From an uncultured Pelagibacteraceae bacterium (GTDB taxonomy: Bacteria; Pseudomonadota; Alphaproteobacteria; Pelagibacterales; Pelagibacteraceae), in NCBI GenBank assembly GCA_902556825.1, contig CACDXO010000001.1, forward strand, positions 16,001 to 75,279: a DNA stretch of 59,279 nucleotides, written 5' to 3'. How positions within the stretch are numbered: position 1 is the stretch's first letter; every line of letters starts with the position of its first letter. The notes under the pieces are model-generated. The model saw only the letters and a program-made list of their open reading frames with translations, ran no database searches and was not told the DNA's origin. Made by a program: the position numbers and the translations under genes. Below are positions 18,668-27,524 of this stretch, piece after piece.

Positions 18668-19405
18668 TTAAGATTTATATTCTAAATTTTTTTTTAAAGC
18701 TATATAATCTTCCATAGTATCTATGCCTATAGGACAAAATTTTGCTAAAGCTACATTTATTTTTATTCCATTTCCCATTGGTCTTAGCTGTTCTAATCTA
18801 TTTTTAATTTCATCATTTGTTTGCTTGCATCTAATTATTCTTTTTAAAACATCTGGCTTATAAGCGTACACACCTAAATGATGATAAATATTTGTTTTTA
18901 TATTGTCAATTTTTCTTCTAAAATCTAAAGCAATTGGAAAATTGTTATCATTAAGCTTATTATCAGTAATTACTTTAACGATATTTTCATTAATCAATTT
19001 TGATTTATCATCAATTTCAGAAGCTAGGGTTCCCATTTCTGGTTTATTAGCATCAATCAACTTTTTAAGATGTTTCAAATCATTTATTTCAATGTTTGGC
19101 TCATCGCCTTGAAGATTAATTATATAGTCCACATTTATTAAATCTAATTTTTCAAAACATTCATAAATTCTGTCAGAGCCTGTTTTATGTAGATTGCTAG
19201 TTAAGATTGCTTTACCTCCGTTTAAATTTACATCTTCTATTATTTCTTTATCTTCTGCTGCAACATAAACTTCTCCAACATCAGCTTCTTTAGCTTTTTT
19301 TACAACATGTGAAATGATTGAAATTCCATTTATTTTTAAAAGTGGCTTTCCAGGTAATCTAGTAGCTGAAAGCCTTGAGGGTATTAAAATTACAGTTTTT
19401 GACAT
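18668..19405 (-). CDS. kdsB: 3-deoxy-manno-octulosonate cytidylyltransferase
   Basis: Activates Kdo with CTP for lipid A/LPS core assembly. The 245-residue protein has the nucleotidyltransferase signature IPSRLSATRLPGKPL at residues 7-21, NLQGDEPNIE near residue 100 and RPMGNGIKI near the C-terminus. Together with kdsD, lptC and lptB in this window it shows the cell makes LPS with Kdo. Confidence 0.97.
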   Translation of the reverse strand: MSKTVILIPSRLSATRLPGKPLLKINGISIISHVVKKAKEADVGEVYVAAEDKEIIEDVNLNGGKAILTSNLHKTGSDRIYECFEKLDLINVDYIINLQGDEPNIEINDLKHLKKLIDANKPEMGTLASEIDDKSKLINENIVKVITDNKLNDNNFPIALDFRRKIDNIKTNIYHHLGVYAYKPDVLKRIIRCKQTNDEIKNRLEQLRPMGNGIKINVALAKFCPIGIDTMEDYIALKKNLEYKS

Positions 19406-19424
19406 TATATCTATAGATAATTTA

Positions 19425-19441
19425 TGCGTCTAAGAGACGCA
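19425..19441. promoter_or_regulatory. Palindrome between divergent kdsB and cytochrome c genes
   Basis: TGCGTCT-AAG-AGACGCA is a perfect 7-bp inverted repeat around a 3-nt loop, and is GC-rich compared with its surroundings. It lies 20 nt upstream of kdsB and 71 nt upstream of the cytochrome gene. Being upstream of both genes it cannot be a terminator for either; an operator or mRNA leader hairpin for kdsB is more likely. Confidence 0.4.
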
Positions 19442-19511
19442 AATTTTATAATCAAATTATTTAAGCTTTTTAACAACTAACATGTTATATGAATTAAATT
19501 AAATAATATAA

Positions 19512-20039
19512 ATGAATTCTTTTGAATTAAATAAAATTATTACTGCAATTTTAGTAACAATATTAGTAGTTTTTGGTATTGGAAAAATATCAAATATAAT
19601 TTTTGATAAAGATGATAAAAATATTGTGGCTTATAAAGTGGAAGCTCCCGAAGGTTTAGCGGAAAAGTCAAGCACTCAATCGTCTGTAGATATTGCGGCC
19701 TTATTAGCAGTGGGAGATGTTGCGCATGGAGAAAAAGTATTTAAAAAATGTAAAGCATGTCATAGCATTAATGCTGGAGGTGGAAATAAAATTGGTCCTA
19801 AGCTTTGGAATGTCATGTTTAGACCAGTTGGAGCAATAACTGAATATAAATATTCGAAAGCTCTATCATCTTATGGGAAAGAATGGAGCTGGGAAGAAAT
19901 GAATGGTTTTTTAATTAAACCATCTAAATGGATTAAAGGAAATAAAATGGGATTTGCAGGTTTAAATGATGAAAGAGATAGAGCTTCTGTTATTTTATAT
20001 CTAAATCAAAATGGTGATAATCCAAAAACACTACCGTAA
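19512..20039 (+). CDS. Membrane-anchored c-type cytochrome (CycM-like)
   Basis: A 175-residue electron carrier. Residues about 9-30 form an uncleaved N-terminal membrane anchor. The heme c site is CKACH (near residue 81) and the axial Met is probably in NKMGFAG near residue 150. The arrangement (anchor, short linker, class I cytochrome c domain with GPKLWNV) is that of alphaproteobacterial cytochrome c552/CycM, which links the bc1 complex to terminal oxidase. The last 9 nt overlap the converging argF stop. Confidence 0.93.
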   Translation: MNSFELNKIITAILVTILVVFGIGKISNIIFDKDDKNIVAYKVEAPEGLAEKSSTQSSVDIAALLAVGDVAHGEKVFKKCKACHSINAGGGNKIGPKLWNVMFRPVGAITEYKYSKALSSYGKEWSWEEMNGFLIKPSKWIKGNKMGFAGLNDERDRASVILYLNQNGDNPKTLP

Positions 20040-20963
20040 TTTTCCAAAGCAATATAGCAATATACTTTTTTGAACATGAACTCTATTCAAAGCTTGTTGC
20101 CAAACTTTAGACTGTTTTCCTAAAAAAACATCTTCAGAAACTTCATTTCCTCTTGGAAGACAATGCAAGAATATCGTAGAATTTTTTTTTGTTTTTTTCA
20201 TTAAGTTTGAATTAATTTTATAATTTTTAAAATCTTTTATTTTTTTTGCTTTATTAATTTTGTCATTTAGTGAAACTACTTTGTCAGCAAATATTACATC
20301 TGCATTTATCACTGCCTTTTTGGCGTCATCAAAAAAATTAATTTTTCTCTTATTTTGTTTTACCCAATCCATAACAAATTTTGGAGGCCTATAGCTCTTC
20401 GGACATCCAACATTCAAATTGAATTTAAATTTTACTGAAGTAGCTATTAGGCTATTCAAAACATTATTACAGTCTCCAATCCAACATATATTTAATTTTG
20501 AAACAGGTTTTTTTTTAACTTCTTCTACAGTAAATATATCAGATAGAACTTGGCATGGATGGGAACTTGGGCTCAATAAATTTATGATAGGAATAGTTAA
20601 ATTTTTACTAAAATCCTCAATTTTTTTATCACTATCAGTTCTAATCATAAATCCATCACCATAAGTTGATAAAATTTTAGCTGTATCAGCTAAAGTTTCT
20701 CCACCTTTTCCTAAATGCAATTCATTTGCTTTAATGGTTATTGAGCCGCCTCCTAATTGAGCTATTGAAAGATAAAAGCTTAGACGAGTTCTAGAACTTT
20801 GTTTTTCAAACATTTGAATTATTAATTTTCCCTTTAATGGTTTGTCATTGTCAACATCAAGAGTATTTAATTTTTTTCTTTTATTCTTTCTTTTTTTTGC
20901 ATCATTTAAGATTTTTCTTAAATCTCTAGCAGGTATATCTTTTAGATTAATAAAATTTTTCAT
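20031..20963 (-). CDS. argF: Ornithine carbamoyltransferase
   Basis: Makes citrulline from ornithine and carbamoyl phosphate. The 310-residue protein shows the carbamoyl-phosphate motif EKQSSRTRLSF (near residue 55), SHPCQVLSD, and the ornithine-loop HCLPRGNEV near residue 270. It is 2 nt downstream of argD, the usual alphaproteobacterial argD-argF pair. Confidence 0.97.
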   Translation of the reverse strand: MKNFINLKDIPARDLRKILNDAKKRKNKRKKLNTLDVDNDKPLKGKLIIQMFEKQSSRTRLSFYLSIAQLGGGSITIKANELHLGKGGETLADTAKILSTYGDGFMIRTDSDKKIEDFSKNLTIPIINLLSPSSHPCQVLSDIFTVEEVKKKPVSKLNICWIGDCNNVLNSLIATSVKFKFNLNVGCPKSYRPPKFVMDWVKQNKRKINFFDDAKKAVINADVIFADKVVSLNDKINKAKKIKDFKNYKINSNLMKKTKKNSTIFLHCLPRGNEVSEDVFLGKQSKVWQQALNRVHVQKSILLYCFGKLR

Positions 20964-20965
20964 AT

Positions 20966-22144
20966 TTACTTATATTCTTTACAAACTTTATTTATTATCT
21001 TCAGAGCTAAATCAATTTCATTTTTTTTAACATTCAAAGGCGGCAAAACTCTTATGACACGGTCAGCTGCTCTTATTGTTAATAAGTAATTTTTTTCTAA
21101 AGATTTAATAAATTGCGTTTGATCAAAATGTAATTGTATTCCAATTAGTAAACCTCTGCCTCTAATTTCTTTAATAATATTTGGATAATCTTTTTTAAGT
21201 TTATCTAATCCTTTATAAAAATGTTTTGATACTTTTTTTAAATTATTAAAAAATCCTTTTTTAAAAATTTGATCCAAAACAGCATTTCCCACACTCATTG
21301 CTAATGGATTTCCTCCGAAGGTTGAGCCATGACTTCCTGGGTTCATTGATTTTGCAACTTTTTTTGTCATCAAAACTGCACCTAATGGAAAACCTCCTCC
21401 AATCCCCTTAGCTATAGGAACAATATCTGGCTTTACTTTTGATCTTTCAAATGCAAAAAAATCTCCTGTTCTGCCTATTCCACATTGAACCTCATCTAAA
21501 ATTAATAATATTTTTTTTTCATTACAAATTTTTCTTAAATATTTGAGGCATTTATCTGGTATAAGCTTAATTCCTCCCTCACCCATTATAGTCTCTACCA
21601 TTATTGCTGCGGTATTTTTCTTAATTTTACTTCTAATATTTGGAAATCTTGGCTTAAATTTTCTAAATTCCATATGATCAAATCCTGGAACTTTAGGTCC
21701 AAAGCCCTCGGTCATTTTTTTTGACCCGCTTGCAAAGATTGCGGCAATAGTTCTTCCATGAAATGAATTTTTTATACATAAAATTCTATTTTTGTTTGTT
21801 TTTCCTTTAGAATAAAAATATCTTCTAGCAACTTTTATTGCTGCTTCAGTTGCTTCGGTTCCAGAATTTTGAAAAATAACGTAATCAGCAAAAGTTTTTT
21901 TAGTGAGTCTTTTAGCAAGTCTTTCTCCTTCGGGAATTATAAATGCATTTGATACATGCCAAACCTTCTTTGATTGTTTATTAATGGCTTTTATTAAATA
22001 TGGATTAGCATGTCCTAAGGAATTGACTGCTATACCTTGAACAAAATCTAAATATTTTTTTCCTTTTGTTGAATATAGAAAGCTTCCTTTACCTTTTTTA
22101 AACGAAATTTTTCTTCTATTATAATTTTTAGCTAATGCACTCAT
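20966..22144 (-). CDS. argD: Acetylornithine aminotransferase
   Basis: PLP-dependent class III aminotransferase of arginine synthesis (it may also serve lysine synthesis as DapC). The 392-residue sequence has NSGTEATEAAIKVAR, SFHGRT, DEVQCGIGRTG and the PLP lysine in PIAKGIGGGFPLGA near residue 247. Normal length. First of the argD-argF pair and 9 nt after the ABC-2 permease gene. Confidence 0.96.
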   Translation of the reverse strand: MSALAKNYNRRKISFKKGKGSFLYSTKGKKYLDFVQGIAVNSLGHANPYLIKAINKQSKKVWHVSNAFIIPEGERLAKRLTKKTFADYVIFQNSGTEATEAAIKVARRYFYSKGKTNKNRILCIKNSFHGRTIAAIFASGSKKMTEGFGPKVPGFDHMEFRKFKPRFPNIRSKIKKNTAAIMVETIMGEGGIKLIPDKCLKYLRKICNEKKILLILDEVQCGIGRTGDFFAFERSKVKPDIVPIAKGIGGGFPLGAVLMTKKVAKSMNPGSHGSTFGGNPLAMSVGNAVLDQIFKKGFFNNLKKVSKHFYKGLDKLKKDYPNIIKEIRGRGLLIGIQLHFDQTQFIKSLEKNYLLTIRAADRVIRVLPPLNVKKNEIDLALKIINKVCKEYK

Positions 22145-22153
22145 TAATTTATA

Positions 22154-22963
22154 TTATGATTTTATTTTATAACCTTTTTTATAAAGTATATATGAAATAA
22201 ACCAGGTTAATATTGAAAGTATAATTAAATATATTAAGCCAAATTTAATTGATCCATCCATATTATTTATAAAGGCATATCTAAAACCATCAATCATATG
22301 AAAAAAAGGATTGTATTGACTTAGAAAATTTAAAAAATTTGGCAGCCTATCCACAGAATAAAAGGTTCCTGATAAAAAAGAAAGTGGAACAATAATAAAA
22401 TTTGTAACAGTAGCCATATTATCAAATTTATCTGCCCATAATCCTGCTATGAAACCAACTGCACCCATAATAAAAGAGCTCAAAAATAGAAAAGTAAAAT
22501 AAATTAAATAGTGTTTAATTTCTATTTCAATGAATAATGAAAATAGAATTATCGAAATAATTGAAATAATTAATGATCTTGTTATCGAAGCAAATATTAT
22601 AGCTAAAGTGACTTCTGCTGCTGATAAAGGTGCTCCAATTAAATCAACAATATTTCCCATTACCTTTCCCATTAAAAGTGATGAAGATGAATGAGAAAAA
22701 GCTTGCTGAATAACTTGCATAGCTATTAAACCAGGCGCAAGAAATTCAATAAATGTTACACCTAAAACATTTGGTCTATCTTCTCCTATGGCTAAAGAAA
22801 TTACTAAAAGAAAAAGTATTGCTGTTACAACTGGCCCTATAATCGTTTGACCTAAAACTGATAGAAATCTTAAAGTTTCTTTTAAATATAATGTGTAAGC
22901 ACCAACCCAATTAATTCCAAATCTCTTTTTACCAATTTGATATTTATTATCTAATTCAACCAT
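22154..22963 (-). CDS. ABC-2 type transporter permease
   Basis: A 269-residue membrane protein with about six predicted helices (around 40-60, 65-85, 115-145, 150-175, 185-205, 235-260). The motifs LAPGLIAMQVIQQAF and FLSGTFYSVDRLP match the YadH/NodJ-like ABC-2 family. The substrate cannot be told from sequence. No ATPase gene is adjacent, so its partner must be encoded elsewhere. It ends 9 nt before argD. Confidence 0.9.
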   Translation of the reverse strand: MVELDNKYQIGKKRFGINWVGAYTLYLKETLRFLSVLGQTIIGPVVTAILFLLVISLAIGEDRPNVLGVTFIEFLAPGLIAMQVIQQAFSHSSSSLLMGKVMGNIVDLIGAPLSAAEVTLAIIFASITRSLIISIISIILFSLFIEIEIKHYLIYFTFLFLSSFIMGAVGFIAGLWADKFDNMATVTNFIIVPLSFLSGTFYSVDRLPNFLNFLSQYNPFFHMIDGFRYAFINNMDGSIKFGLIYLIILSILTWFISYILYKKGYKIKS

Positions 22964-23092
22964 AAGTGAGTATTCATAAACTATTTTTTAAATATTGTTA
23001 AAAAAACCAAAAAAATACTTGCCTTTATTTATATTGTATGTGTATCTCCATATTGTTATAAAAGTATTACGACCTACAATATATAGTATTAA

Positions 23093-23578
23093 ATGAGCTG
23101 GACAGAAGAAAAAGTAAACAAATTAAAAGAACTTTGGGGCAAAGGCAGTACAGCTAGCCAAATAGCTGAAATTATTGGTGGGATAAGTAGGAATGCAGTT
23201 ATAGGAAAAGCTCATAGACTTAACTTATCAGCAAAAATAACAAAAAGACTAAAAGTAAAATCTAAAAATGTTCAAGGATTAGAAAAAAATTTTGAAAGAA
23301 AAAGTAGAAAACTAAAATTTAGATCGTTACTTTTAGATAAAGATTTTGAACCTGCTAAAAATTTAAATTTGGAAGAGCTCACAGAAAATACATGTAAATA
23401 CATGGAAGGACACCCAAATGAAATTTCTTCATCTTTTTGTGGAAGAAAAACTGTAGAAAAATTTTCTTACTGCCCTTTACATCTTATTGTAGTATTTCAA
23501 CCAAAAGGAAAAAAAGAAGATATATCTAGTGAAGAAGAAATTCCACAATTTATTGAGAAAAAGGTAAAATCAGCTTAG
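23093..23578 (+). CDS. gcrA: GcrA cell cycle regulator
   Basis: A 161-residue transcription factor of the alphaproteobacterial cell cycle; family members bind sigma-70 and respond to GANTC methylation. The N-terminal helix-turn-helix begins MSWTEEKVNKLKELW and includes GISRNAVIGKAHRL near residues 28-41. The C-terminal Cys/His segment (NTCKYMEGHP, FCGRKTVEKFSYCPLH) is the usual sigma-contacting domain. Its presence is a strong class marker. It stands alone with a 129-nt upstream gap. Confidence 0.96.
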   Translation: MSWTEEKVNKLKELWGKGSTASQIAEIIGGISRNAVIGKAHRLNLSAKITKRLKVKSKNVQGLEKNFERKSRKLKFRSLLLDKDFEPAKNLNLEELTENTCKYMEGHPNEISSSFCGRKTVEKFSYCPLHLIVVFQPKGKKEDISSEEEIPQFIEKKVKSA

Positions 23579-23591
23579 AAATTATTTTTAT

Positions 23592-24533
23592 TTATTTTGA
23601 GTACTCTCCTCCTTTTTTCCACATATAAGCATATTTTTTTACTTCATCTTTGAATTTAAGTTTTGAATTCATACCTAAATCAAAGTTAGATTTATATTCA
23701 TTAGACTTAATATTGTCGTATTTTAAAAGTCTTAATTGATCTTTGGTAATTAACGGCTTTGGAAACTTTTCTAAAAAAGCAGCATTCAATTTAGCTATAA
23801 TTAAAGGCAAAGTTATTAGCAATTTTTTTTTATCAATTAATATTAATAACTTTTCTATTATTTCCTTAAAAGTCATTACCTCTGGACCAACACATTCAAT
23901 AATTTGAGAACAAATATTTTTATCAACTATATTTGAAATTATGTCTGCCATTTCTGAAACATGAATAGGAGAAAATTTTGTTTTTCCTTCATAATAAAGT
24001 GGAAAAAAGGGTAGAATATTTAATAATGACATCATATTAGTTGTAAAATTATCATCGACTGAATAAACTAATGACGGTCTTAGTACTGTTGATTCTGAAA
24101 AATTATTAAATATTTTTTTTTCTCCATTTAATTTACTTACTGCATAGTCACTATCTATTGCTTTATCAATTCCTAAAGCTGAAATATGAATAAATTGTTT
24201 TAATTTTTTTTTTGAACAAATATTTGAAATAATTGATGGAAAATGATCATGAATATTTTTAAAAGTATTTTTTTTTTTTTGATATAAAATTCCAATAAGA
24301 TTTATACATACATCTTTATCTTCAAATAGATTATTTAATTGATTTTGATCAAAAATATTTGCTTCAATTACTTCTAAATATCCTGGATTTCCTTGGGTTT
24401 TTAAAATGGCTCCTTTTTGATGTAAATTTCTAGTAACCACTGTTACCAAATGATTATTTTTGGTTAATCTTCTAATTAAATGGCGGCCAATCTGTCCAGA
24501 CCCACCGAACACTAGAATATTTTTTCCTTTCAT
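23592..24533 (-). CDS. NAD(P)-binding epimerase/reductase, NDUFA9-like
   Basis: The start is placed at ATG 24533 (MKGKNILVFGGSGQIGRHL), which puts the Rossmann GGSGQIG at the N-terminus and gives 313 residues; the longer frame would run into the divergent rnd gene. SALGIDKAIDSDYAVSKLNGE near 110-130 contains the YxxxK-like pair of extended SDRs, although Tyr is displaced. It resembles alphaproteobacterial homologues of complex I subunit NDUFA9. The substrate is unknown. It is divergent from rnd with a gap of only 16 nt. Confidence 0.85.
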   Translation of the reverse strand: MKGKNILVFGGSGQIGRHLIRRLTKNNHLVTVVTRNLHQKGAILKTQGNPGYLEVIEANIFDQNQLNNLFEDKDVCINLIGILYQKKKNTFKNIHDHFPSIISNICSKKKLKQFIHISALGIDKAIDSDYAVSKLNGEKKIFNNFSESTVLRPSLVYSVDDNFTTNMMSLLNILPFFPLYYEGKTKFSPIHVSEMADIISNIVDKNICSQIIECVGPEVMTFKEIIEKLLILIDKKKLLITLPLIIAKLNAAFLEKFPKPLITKDQLRLLKYDNIKSNEYKSNFDLGMNSKLKFKDEVKKYAYMWKKGGEYSK

Positions 24534-24549
24534 ATATATATATTTTAAA

Positions 24550-25161
24550 ATGAATATAGATATTAAATTACACAAGGCTGATTTACCAGATGATTTAAAT
24601 GTAGGCAATATAATTGCGGTTGATTGTGAAATGGGAGGTTTAAATATAAAAAGAGACCCTCTTTTTCTAGTACAAATATCTGAGGGAAACTTAGATGCTC
24701 ATATTATTCAATTGGATAGAAAAAGTTATAAATCTCCAAACTTAGTAAAAATTCTTGAGGACCCTAAAATTAAAAAAATATTTCATTTTGCTCGAGCCGA
24801 TGTATCATTTTTACAATATTACCTTAAAGTAAATATAGAAAATATAGAATGCACAAAGATCAAATCAAAATTGAGCAGAACATATACTGATAAACATGGA
24901 CTTAAAGATTTAATTAAAGAGGTTATTGGTATAGATGTAAGTAAGCAATATCAATCTTCTGACTTTGGTGGTAAATTAAGTGATCAACAAATTAAATACT
25001 GTGCAAACGATGTTATATATTTACACAAAATAAATGATTTTCTTGATAAATTACTATTAAGAGAAAAAAGAATGGATTTATATAAAAAAACAATAAGTTT
25101 TATAAAGACTAGAGTGGATCTTGATTTGGCATCATTCAAAGATGATATTTGGTCACATTAA
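24550..25161 (+). CDS. rnd: Ribonuclease D-like 3'-5' exonuclease
   Basis: The start is placed at ATG 24550 (MNIDIKLHKADLPDDL) giving 203 residues; the open frame extends further upstream into the opposite gene. DEDD exonuclease motifs are clear: AVDCEMGG (residues about 18-25), FHFARADVSFL near residue 78, and the C-terminal YCANDVIYL near 153. It lacks the HRDC domain of long RNase D, as do many alphaproteobacterial short versions. The stop overlaps the kdsD ATG by 1 nt. Confidence 0.92.
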   Translation: MNIDIKLHKADLPDDLNVGNIIAVDCEMGGLNIKRDPLFLVQISEGNLDAHIIQLDRKSYKSPNLVKILEDPKIKKIFHFARADVSFLQYYLKVNIENIECTKIKSKLSRTYTDKHGLKDLIKEVIGIDVSKQYQSSDFGGKLSDQQIKYCANDVIYLHKINDFLDKLLLREKRMDLYKKTISFIKTRVDLDLASFKDDIWSH

Positions 25162-26138
25162 TGAAAAAAAACTTTATACCAATAGCAAAACAGGTAATTG
25201 AAACTGAAATCAAGTCTTTATCAAAATTAAAAAAAAGTATTAATAGTTCCTTTAATAAAGTAGTTGAAAAGATAATAAATTGTAAAAATGGAAAAATAAT
25301 AGTTTCTGGAATAGGAAAATCAGGAATTATAGGAAAAAAAATATCATCAACTTTTGCATCTATTGGTATATCTTCTTTTTTTGTAGATGCCGCAGCATGT
25401 TCGCACGGAGATCTGGGACAAATATCCTCTAACGATATTTTAATATTAATTAGTTTTAGTGGCGAAAGTTCTGAATTAAAAAATATCATTCAATATGTAA
25501 AAAGAAATAAGAAAATTACATTAATAGCGATCGTTTCAAAGAAAAATTCACTATTATATAAATCGGCAGATATAAATTTACTAATTCCTAACGTTACTGA
25601 AGCTGGGCCAGGAAATATCGTTCCTACATCGTCAACAATAGCACAACTAAGTATTGGAGATGCGTTGGCAATATCAACAATGAATTTTAGAAAATTTGGA
25701 AAATTAGATTTCAAGAAATTTCATCCAAGTGGAAGTCTGGGCGCAAAGTTAAAAACTGCAGAAGATTTAATGTTAAAAGGAAACAGAATCCCTTTTATAA
25801 GAGAAAATATATTTATGAGTAAGGCACTTAAAAAAATGAATAAATACAATCTAGGAGTATTAATTGTAATTAATAAAAAAAAACAAACAGTCGGAATTAT
25901 TAGTGATGGAGATATAAAAAGAATTACGGATAAAAACTATAATATAAAAAAACTTATTGCTAAAAATATTATGAAAAAAAGGCCAATTACAGTTAACCAA
26001 AATATACTGGCAGCAGAGGCATTATCAATAATGAACTCAAAAAAAATTACATGTTTGTGTGTCCATGATAAAAAAAATACAAACAAAACTAAGGGAATAC
26101 TAACCGTACACAATATTTTAAATGCAAATATACAGTAG
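25161..26138 (+). CDS. kdsD: Arabinose-5-phosphate isomerase (KpsF/GutQ family)
   Basis: Interconverts ribulose 5-phosphate and arabinose 5-phosphate, first step to Kdo. The start is ATG 25161, overlapping the rnd stop; an upstream TTG would add 4 residues. The SIS domain (about 30-180) contains SGIGKSGIIGKKISSTFAS and SFSGESSEL. Two CBS domains fill about 195-325. Followed without a gap by lptC, so rnd-kdsD-lptC-lptB form one envelope-linked operon. Confidence 0.95.
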   Translation: MKKNFIPIAKQVIETEIKSLSKLKKSINSSFNKVVEKIINCKNGKIIVSGIGKSGIIGKKISSTFASIGISSFFVDAAACSHGDLGQISSNDILILISFSGESSELKNIIQYVKRNKKITLIAIVSKKNSLLYKSADINLLIPNVTEAGPGNIVPTSSTIAQLSIGDALAISTMNFRKFGKLDFKKFHPSGSLGAKLKTAEDLMLKGNRIPFIRENIFMSKALKKMNKYNLGVLIVINKKKQTVGIISDGDIKRITDKNYNIKKLIAKNIMKKRPITVNQNILAAEALSIMNSKKITCLCVHDKKNTNKTKGILTVHNILNANIQ

Positions 26139-26732
26139 ATGAATGTAAAAGTTATCATTCAATTATTAATATTTTTAATATTAATAATTTTTTTATTTTT
26201 TTTTATAAAAAATACTTTTTTTACTACAAGTCAAAATATTATAGATTTAGATTCAAAAGAAAAAAATAAAATCACGCAATTAGAATCAAATCAAAACTTG
26301 AGTAATATAATTGAAAATTTGAGCTATAAATCAATTGATGATAATGGTAATGAATATCTTTTAAATGCAGAGTCTGGGGAAAGTATTAAAGATGATGCAA
26401 ATATAGTAATTTTAAAAAAAGTTAAAGCAATAATTAAATTAAAAGATAAATCAAATATTTATATTTATTCTGATTTTGCAAAATATAATTCCCAAAATTA
26501 TGACACTTTTTTTTATCAAAATGTTAGGAGTGATTTTGAAGATAACAATATTAAATGTGATAATTTAGATTTATTGATTAAAGATAATTTAGCTATATTA
26601 TATAATAATATTAACATTATGGATAATAATTTAACAGCAAAAGCTGACCAAATACTTTTGAACCTACTGAATGGTGATGTAAATATTAAAATGTTTGATA
26701 AAGAAAATAAAATTAAAATAGTTAAAAACTAA
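26139..26732 (+). CDS. lptC: LptC-like LPS export protein
   Basis: A 197-residue protein with one N-terminal membrane helix (residues about 5-25) and a periplasmic beta-jellyroll-like remainder. The C-terminal NNLTAKADQILLNLLNGDVNI resembles LptC. Position between kdsD and lptB supports the call. LptC couples the LptB2FG transporter to LptA. The usual lptA gene is missing between this gene and lptB. The sequence is weakly conserved, so the assignment leans on context. Confidence 0.8.
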   Translation: MNVKVIIQLLIFLILIIFLFFFIKNTFFTTSQNIIDLDSKEKNKITQLESNQNLSNIIENLSYKSIDDNGNEYLLNAESGESIKDDANIVILKKVKAIIKLKDKSNIYIYSDFAKYNSQNYDTFFYQNVRSDFEDNNIKCDNLDLLIKDNLAILYNNINIMDNNLTAKADQILLNLLNGDVNIKMFDKENKIKIVKN

Positions 26733-26736
26733 ACTT

Positions 26737-27516
26737 ATGGCAATAATAAAAAAATTTAGAATTACAACTTTTAAAAAAGAGATAAATAAAATTTCATTAA
26801 ACAAAATATCTTTATCTTATAATAAAAGACAAATCTTGGATGATGTGTCTCTAAATGTTAGGGAGGGAGAAATTTGTGGATTACTTGGACCTAATGGAGT
26901 GGGAAAATCTACAATTTTTAATATTATTGTCGGCTTGGTTAAACCTGATTATGGAAATGTTTTTATTAACCAAAGAAATGTTACTGACATTCCAATATAT
27001 AAAAGAGCAGTCGATTTTGGCCTGAGTATAGTTCCACAGACTGGTGGTGTATTTTCAAATCTCACTTGTTTAGAAAATTTAAAAGCAATAAGTGAAATAG
27101 TTGTAAAAAATAATAGTGAAAGAAATTTTAAAATTGAAAAAATGATATCTAAATTTGAGTTAGATGCAGTAAAAAATACAAAAGCTAAACATTTATCAGG
27201 TGGACAAAGAAAAAAAGTTAGTATTGCAATGTCTTTGATGTCTGATCCTAAAATAATTCTAATGGACGAACCTTTCCAAGGTTTGGATATTATGTCTACA
27301 AGAGATTTGCAGGAAACAATAGTAAATTTACAAACCGAAGATAACAATAGATGCTGTATCATTTCAGATCACGCTGCACGTGATCTCTTAGCAATCTCGG
27401 ACCGAGCAATAATTTTAGCAAATAAAAAAATTATAGCTCAAGGAACTCCTTCAGATCTTATAAACAATATAAATGCAAAAAATCTTTATTTTGGTGATGC
27501 GTTTAAAATTAATTAA
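26737..27516 (+). CDS. lptB: LPS export ABC transporter ATPase LptB
   Basis: ATPase driving LPS extraction from the inner membrane. The 259-residue protein has Walker A (GPNGVGKSTIFN near residue 53), Q-loop (VPQTGGVFSNLT), ABC signature (LSGGQRKKVSIA), Walker B (IILMDEPFQGLD) and H-loop (ISDHAARD). About 17 residues of extra basic N-terminus precede the fold. The context (kdsD, lptC) supports LptB rather than a branched-chain amino-acid ATPase. Confidence 0.93.
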   Translation: MAIIKKFRITTFKKEINKISLNKISLSYNKRQILDDVSLNVREGEICGLLGPNGVGKSTIFNIIVGLVKPDYGNVFINQRNVTDIPIYKRAVDFGLSIVPQTGGVFSNLTCLENLKAISEIVVKNNSERNFKIEKMISKFELDAVKNTKAKHLSGGQRKKVSIAMSLMSDPKIILMDEPFQGLDIMSTRDLQETIVNLQTEDNNRCCIISDHAARDLLAISDRAIILANKKIIAQGTPSDLINNINAKNLYFGDAFKIN

Positions 27517-27524
27517 AAATTCAG

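Noticed and set aside
24534-24608. Longer N-terminus for the NDUFA9-like protein
   Set aside because: The extra residues overlap the start of the divergent rnd gene and precede the Rossmann motif that should be N-terminal.
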